From contig NC_087068.1 in NCBI RefSeq assembly GCF_963678635.1, positions 25,608,318-25,672,317 of the forward strand: DNA of 64,000 bases. Direction: 5' to 3'. The position numbers were made by a program, and so were the translations under genes. This document shows, piece by piece, positions 60,961-64,000 of this stretch. The notes beneath the pieces were generated by a model. It saw nothing but the letters and a program-made list of their open reading frames with translations. It was not told where the DNA came from and ran no database searches. The DNA is from Symsagittifera roscoffensis. Taxonomy: Eukaryota > Xenacoelomorpha > Acoela > Convolutidae. Position 1 is the first letter of the stretch. Every line of letters begins with the position of its first letter.

Positions 60961-61761
60961 ATGGCACGAAGATGTGCGGAAAAATGTGGATTGGCTTGGC
61001 TGCCTCTGTTAGCCTTTTGTCTAGTTGCAACTACGTTTATCATTTCTTACACCATCTCACAGGTCAAAGACATCGTTGTAACAGCGCTCCCCTTTATTAG
61101 CGATACAGGAACTATTTCTCCGGCGAGTTGCTGGTTCGGATTGTTTCTAAATGCAACCGCTTATATGTTTTTGATGGTGATGGTTGTGAGGTATTTGCAA
61201 ATCCGAGAGCACCTCACACATGAGCAGAAAAAAGTGAAAGTCATCAATATCATATCACTGGTCATCGGAATTCTCGCAGCTCTAGGAGTCAGCATGGTGG
61301 CATGTTTCCAAGAAACCAACGTCAAGTCTATGCATTTGATCGGCGCGTTCATGGCATTTATAGGAGGAATTATATATGGATACATGCACGCATACCTAAC
61401 TCACAAGCTAATCAAGGAATCGTTCTTCAACCATAAATGGCTCATGGTCATCCGAATCATTCTGGCCACTATCATGCTTGGCGTCATGGTCATGATGATA
61501 ATTGCAATGCGACACTCAGGGTACAAGCTACCACCTTATACTCCCACTAATAGGCCATACGAACATAAAGGGTGGTACTTTACAGCGACATCTTGTGAAT
61601 GGACTCTAGGCATATCATTCTTTTTCTATGTCCTCTCGCTTAGCTATGAGTTCGCGACTATCAAGGTGTTGATCGTGGTAAAGAATGTTCCCAACAGTTA
61701 CTTTGTCGCGAATCCGGAAGCGGGGGTTAAAAATTCGCTGGTAGATGAAAGAAGACACTAA
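60961..61761 (+). CDS. DRAM/Frag1/Sfk1-family six-pass membrane protein
   Basis: 266 residues in one uninterrupted exon; ATG in good context (gtaaaaATGGC). Six hydrophobic segments at about 10-32, 58-80, 93-114, 122-147, 157-181 and 209-236 match the family plan. Family-typical parts include the first loop LPFISDTGTISPASCWFG, CFQETNVKSMHLIGAFMAF (compare 'FQ......H..GA...F') and TSCEWTLGISFFFYVLSLS. Vertebrate DRAM1/DRAM2 are lysosomal/endosomal proteins that promote autophagy; I infer a similar location, with DRAM2 the closer guess. The short polar C-terminus ends SLVDERRH. Stop TAA 61759-61761. No break seen. Confidence 0.85.
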   Translation: MARRCAEKCGLAWLPLLAFCLVATTFIISYTISQVKDIVVTALPFISDTGTISPASCWFGLFLNATAYMFLMVMVVRYLQIREHLTHEQKKVKVINIISLVIGILAALGVSMVACFQETNVKSMHLIGAFMAFIGGIIYGYMHAYLTHKLIKESFFNHKWLMVIRIILATIMLGVMVMMIIAMRHSGYKLPPYTPTNRPYEHKGWYFTATSCEWTLGISFFFYVLSLSYEFATIKVLIVVKNVPNSYFVANPEAGVKNSLVDERRH

Positions 61762-63519
61762 ACTGGAACAAGAAGCGTATGGTTGAAACAGATAGAAGTA
61801 AAATGACAATTTAAAAAAAAACTGCAAGTATTTTTGATGAGTTCTCTTCAAGGTTGCAGTCATAAATATCTACTAAATTAATTTTCAAACGATCTACTAA
61901 AGTAATTCGTTTGAATCTGTTAAAATTTTAAACTTTATTTCATTTTAATTTATGGCTGCAAGCTCTAGCTCTAGCTTACAAATCAATAATAAGTTCGGAC
62001 TAGAAAAAAAAAATATTTTCTTTTTGAACTATTCTCTTGAAAATTGATAAGATTAATTACATTGCAATAATAATTGTGTCCCGTGTCGGATAACCACTTT
62101 ACTTGTCTGTCCGAACTTTGAAGCTTACTTTTTTATGATGAAAGTCGCTGCAAATTATATTTGATTGTTTTTCCCAACTAATTTGAGGCTAATAAGGCTC
62201 AAACTAGTCGCTTTTTTAATATTTCCTATGCTCGGTTTTCTATCCACCTATTTTCGTGCTATCATTTTCGCGTATTATTTATTCTGATGCGTATTAATTC
62301 GGTCTGAAAAACTTTCATGTTTTTAAAGCGTAAACATTAAGAAGTCAAACTCTGGTACTTTAGAATTTGTTTGGATTCCGTGTATATTGTCTCTGAAATT
62401 CGCATCATTTGCGTTGAATTCCGCAAAGTTTCGAAAAAAATTTGAAATCGGAAATCTGATAGAAGCAAAAGACAGATATTAAAACTAAAATTTAGCTAAT
62501 GAGTAAATTTTTGGAATTCAGCGAAAATGTGGCTTTTTGAGACAAATGCTAAGTCATGCTTGTTTTAGATTCGGCAGAAAAATGCGTTTTTGCAGTTGGA
62601 GAAACTCAAAGCGATTTTTCAGTGGATTCTGCAATCGATTTGTTCTTTTTGTCGCTGGATTCTACAATTTGTTAGTGGATTTCGCAGTCAATTTGTTATT
62701 TTTGACGCTGAATTCCATAAGCACATTTTCAGCTGTTTAATTGTGTATCGGACCCATTTTCTCATCTTTTCGTTTTTGTAGAATATGTTATGAACGTATG
62801 TATATCATCTATTTTCAAATGCAGTTCCCTGATTTCATTTTTATATGACACATGAGACAATTTACCTCCCAATTTACAAATGATGAGTCAATTTTTCCGC
62901 AAATGATGCAAGTCCCTCCATTTTTAAGCACCCCCATAACTCTCTCACCCATATTTTTTAACCAGTTTTTGCGGTCTTTGAGTTTCAATATAATCGAGCT
63001 GCAAAATTTTGTCCCGCCAAAAAGTTAATTGAATGAAATCCAATTACGATTTTTATAATATTCCGGTTATCCAAGACAAATGTTTTTAATACTTAAGAAT
63101 TCAAAGCTGAATGTAACAAAATTTGGTCAGCCAATTTTGACTTGCGGTAGCGGCCAATATAAATTTTAAAAAATGAGTCCAAATTTTGAAAATGCAATTG
63201 AGATATGGAAGAGGTTGAAACAGACCATTATTGAAGTTAAACTTCAACAATATAAATTTAAATACTTAAAACTTACGATTCAAAATATTAGCAAGCGTTA
63301 TCAAACCGGAATGTAGGCTTTTAGGGTTGACAACTTTTTAAACAAAGTCACTTGTATCTTGGTTCATAATGAATTCAAACTTTTATGCGTATCTTAGCCT
63401 CGAGATGAAGAATACGCTTAGGACGGCAAAGGTGGTGGTTTCAGATCTGACCAGGAACTGTTTTTTTTTCAAACTGGAAGTATTCCTTTCCAATAAAAAT
63501 GCCGCCCTATAGTTAGTCT
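61762..63519. other. Gene-free stretch
   Basis: AT-rich. Around 62615-62715 there are three diverged copies of a ~35-bp unit ('gtggattctgcaatcgattt'). No canonical AATAAA close to the DRAM-like stop; only AATAAT-type variants near 61985. No exon seen. Confidence 0.45.
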
Positions 63520-63800
63520 GCTTATGTTTTATCGGGTAAGTTTCCACATAGAGTTGATGCATTGTACGTATTTTCTATGCAGTTGCTTTCAGTGTTTTGA
63601 ATTACTCCTGAGTGTTTTGAATTTACTATCCTTGACTTCGTATTTTTGTTGTTTTTTATCGCATAAAAAATTTATTCGGCTCAATTGGTTTCGGCTATAT
63701 TTTGTCGGTTTATTAACCTAACTGGGAATCATTTTAAAGAAAAAGCTTCATTCGGGATCGCACAAAATATTAAAATTAGAATAGAGTATAAATTTCAAAA
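63520..63800 (+). repeat. Diverged interspersed repeat, second copy
   Basis: Shares 'cttatgttttatcgg', 'gcagttgctttcagtgtttt' and 'gatcgcacaaaatattaaaa' with 29620-29890 in the same order. The remaining 200 bases of the window are T-rich and without a gene. Confidence 0.5.
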
Positions 63801-64000
63801 TTTTGTCGTCACAACAAGTATATTTTCGGTTCTAAGGGAAATCTTTCAAGTTTTGTCGGCTCAGTTGCCGCTTGTTAATTTTTTTTTGAATTTGCATTGC
63901 CGTCAATGGTTCTGGATTTTTTTTTCGCAAATAAAACATGGTTCCAGATATATTTTTTTGTTTTTTTGTGGTTTTTTGCAGTGTTTTCTATTTTTGTACT

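Noticed and set aside
61615-61863. Minus-strand ORF over the end of the DRAM-like gene
   Set aside because: Antisense of a well-supported coding sequence.

Overview
The window is nuclear DNA of an animal, almost certainly an invertebrate. It has intron-containing genes for a mitochondrial 3-hydroxyacyl-CoA dehydrogenase, a STAR-type KH RNA-binding protein with RGG repeats and a DRAM-family membrane protein. These sit in AT-rich DNA packed with transposon remains. Nothing seen fixes the phylum; I did not try to name the species.

Layout. 1-3055: a LINE 3' remnant, a broken Penelope-like element (PLE) on the minus strand and a foldback element. 3056-25870: one very large Ty3/Gypsy-type LTR retroelement of about 22.8 kb, bounded by LTRs of 875 and 902 bp. 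After the left LTR come a primer-binding-site candidate and a 2.6-kb leader with a 15-bp minisatellite. Then follow a coiled-coil ORF, Gag with two zinc knuckles, and protease, reverse transcriptase, RNase H and integrase. Beyond integrase lie about 10.6 kb of extra coding sequence in three blocks. Block A ends in a degenerate macrodomain resembling OARD1/TARG1. Block B is a long coiled coil plus an SGNH/GDSL-type hydrolase domain. Block C starts with a second, weaker SGNH-like region and ends in an uninterrupted ORF of about 860 codons that I do not recognise. The copy is decayed by single in-frame stops and 1-nt frameshifts, but the reading frames can still be followed.

26090-27804: a two-exon HADH gene starting only about 220 bp after the right LTR. 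28362-35964: a seven-exon KH/STAR gene with a 19-nt microexon and a probable GC-AG intron that would decide between two C-termini. 36000-60900: no confident host gene, but many repeats: MITE families with recognisable ends, a ~170-bp satellite, a Tc1/mariner remnant, LINE remnants, tRNA-headed SINE-like repeats, a hAT-type MITE with a perfect 8-bp target duplication, a second PLE copy, and one candidate orphan exon near 48.8 kb. 60961-61761: an intact single-exon DRAM-like ORF.

The main item of interest is the giant retroelement and its accessory enzyme-like domains (macrodomain, SGNH). Secondary items are the PHD finger inside the PLE reverse transcriptase and the alternative end of the KH gene. 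All domain calls rest on reading motifs by eye; no search was run.
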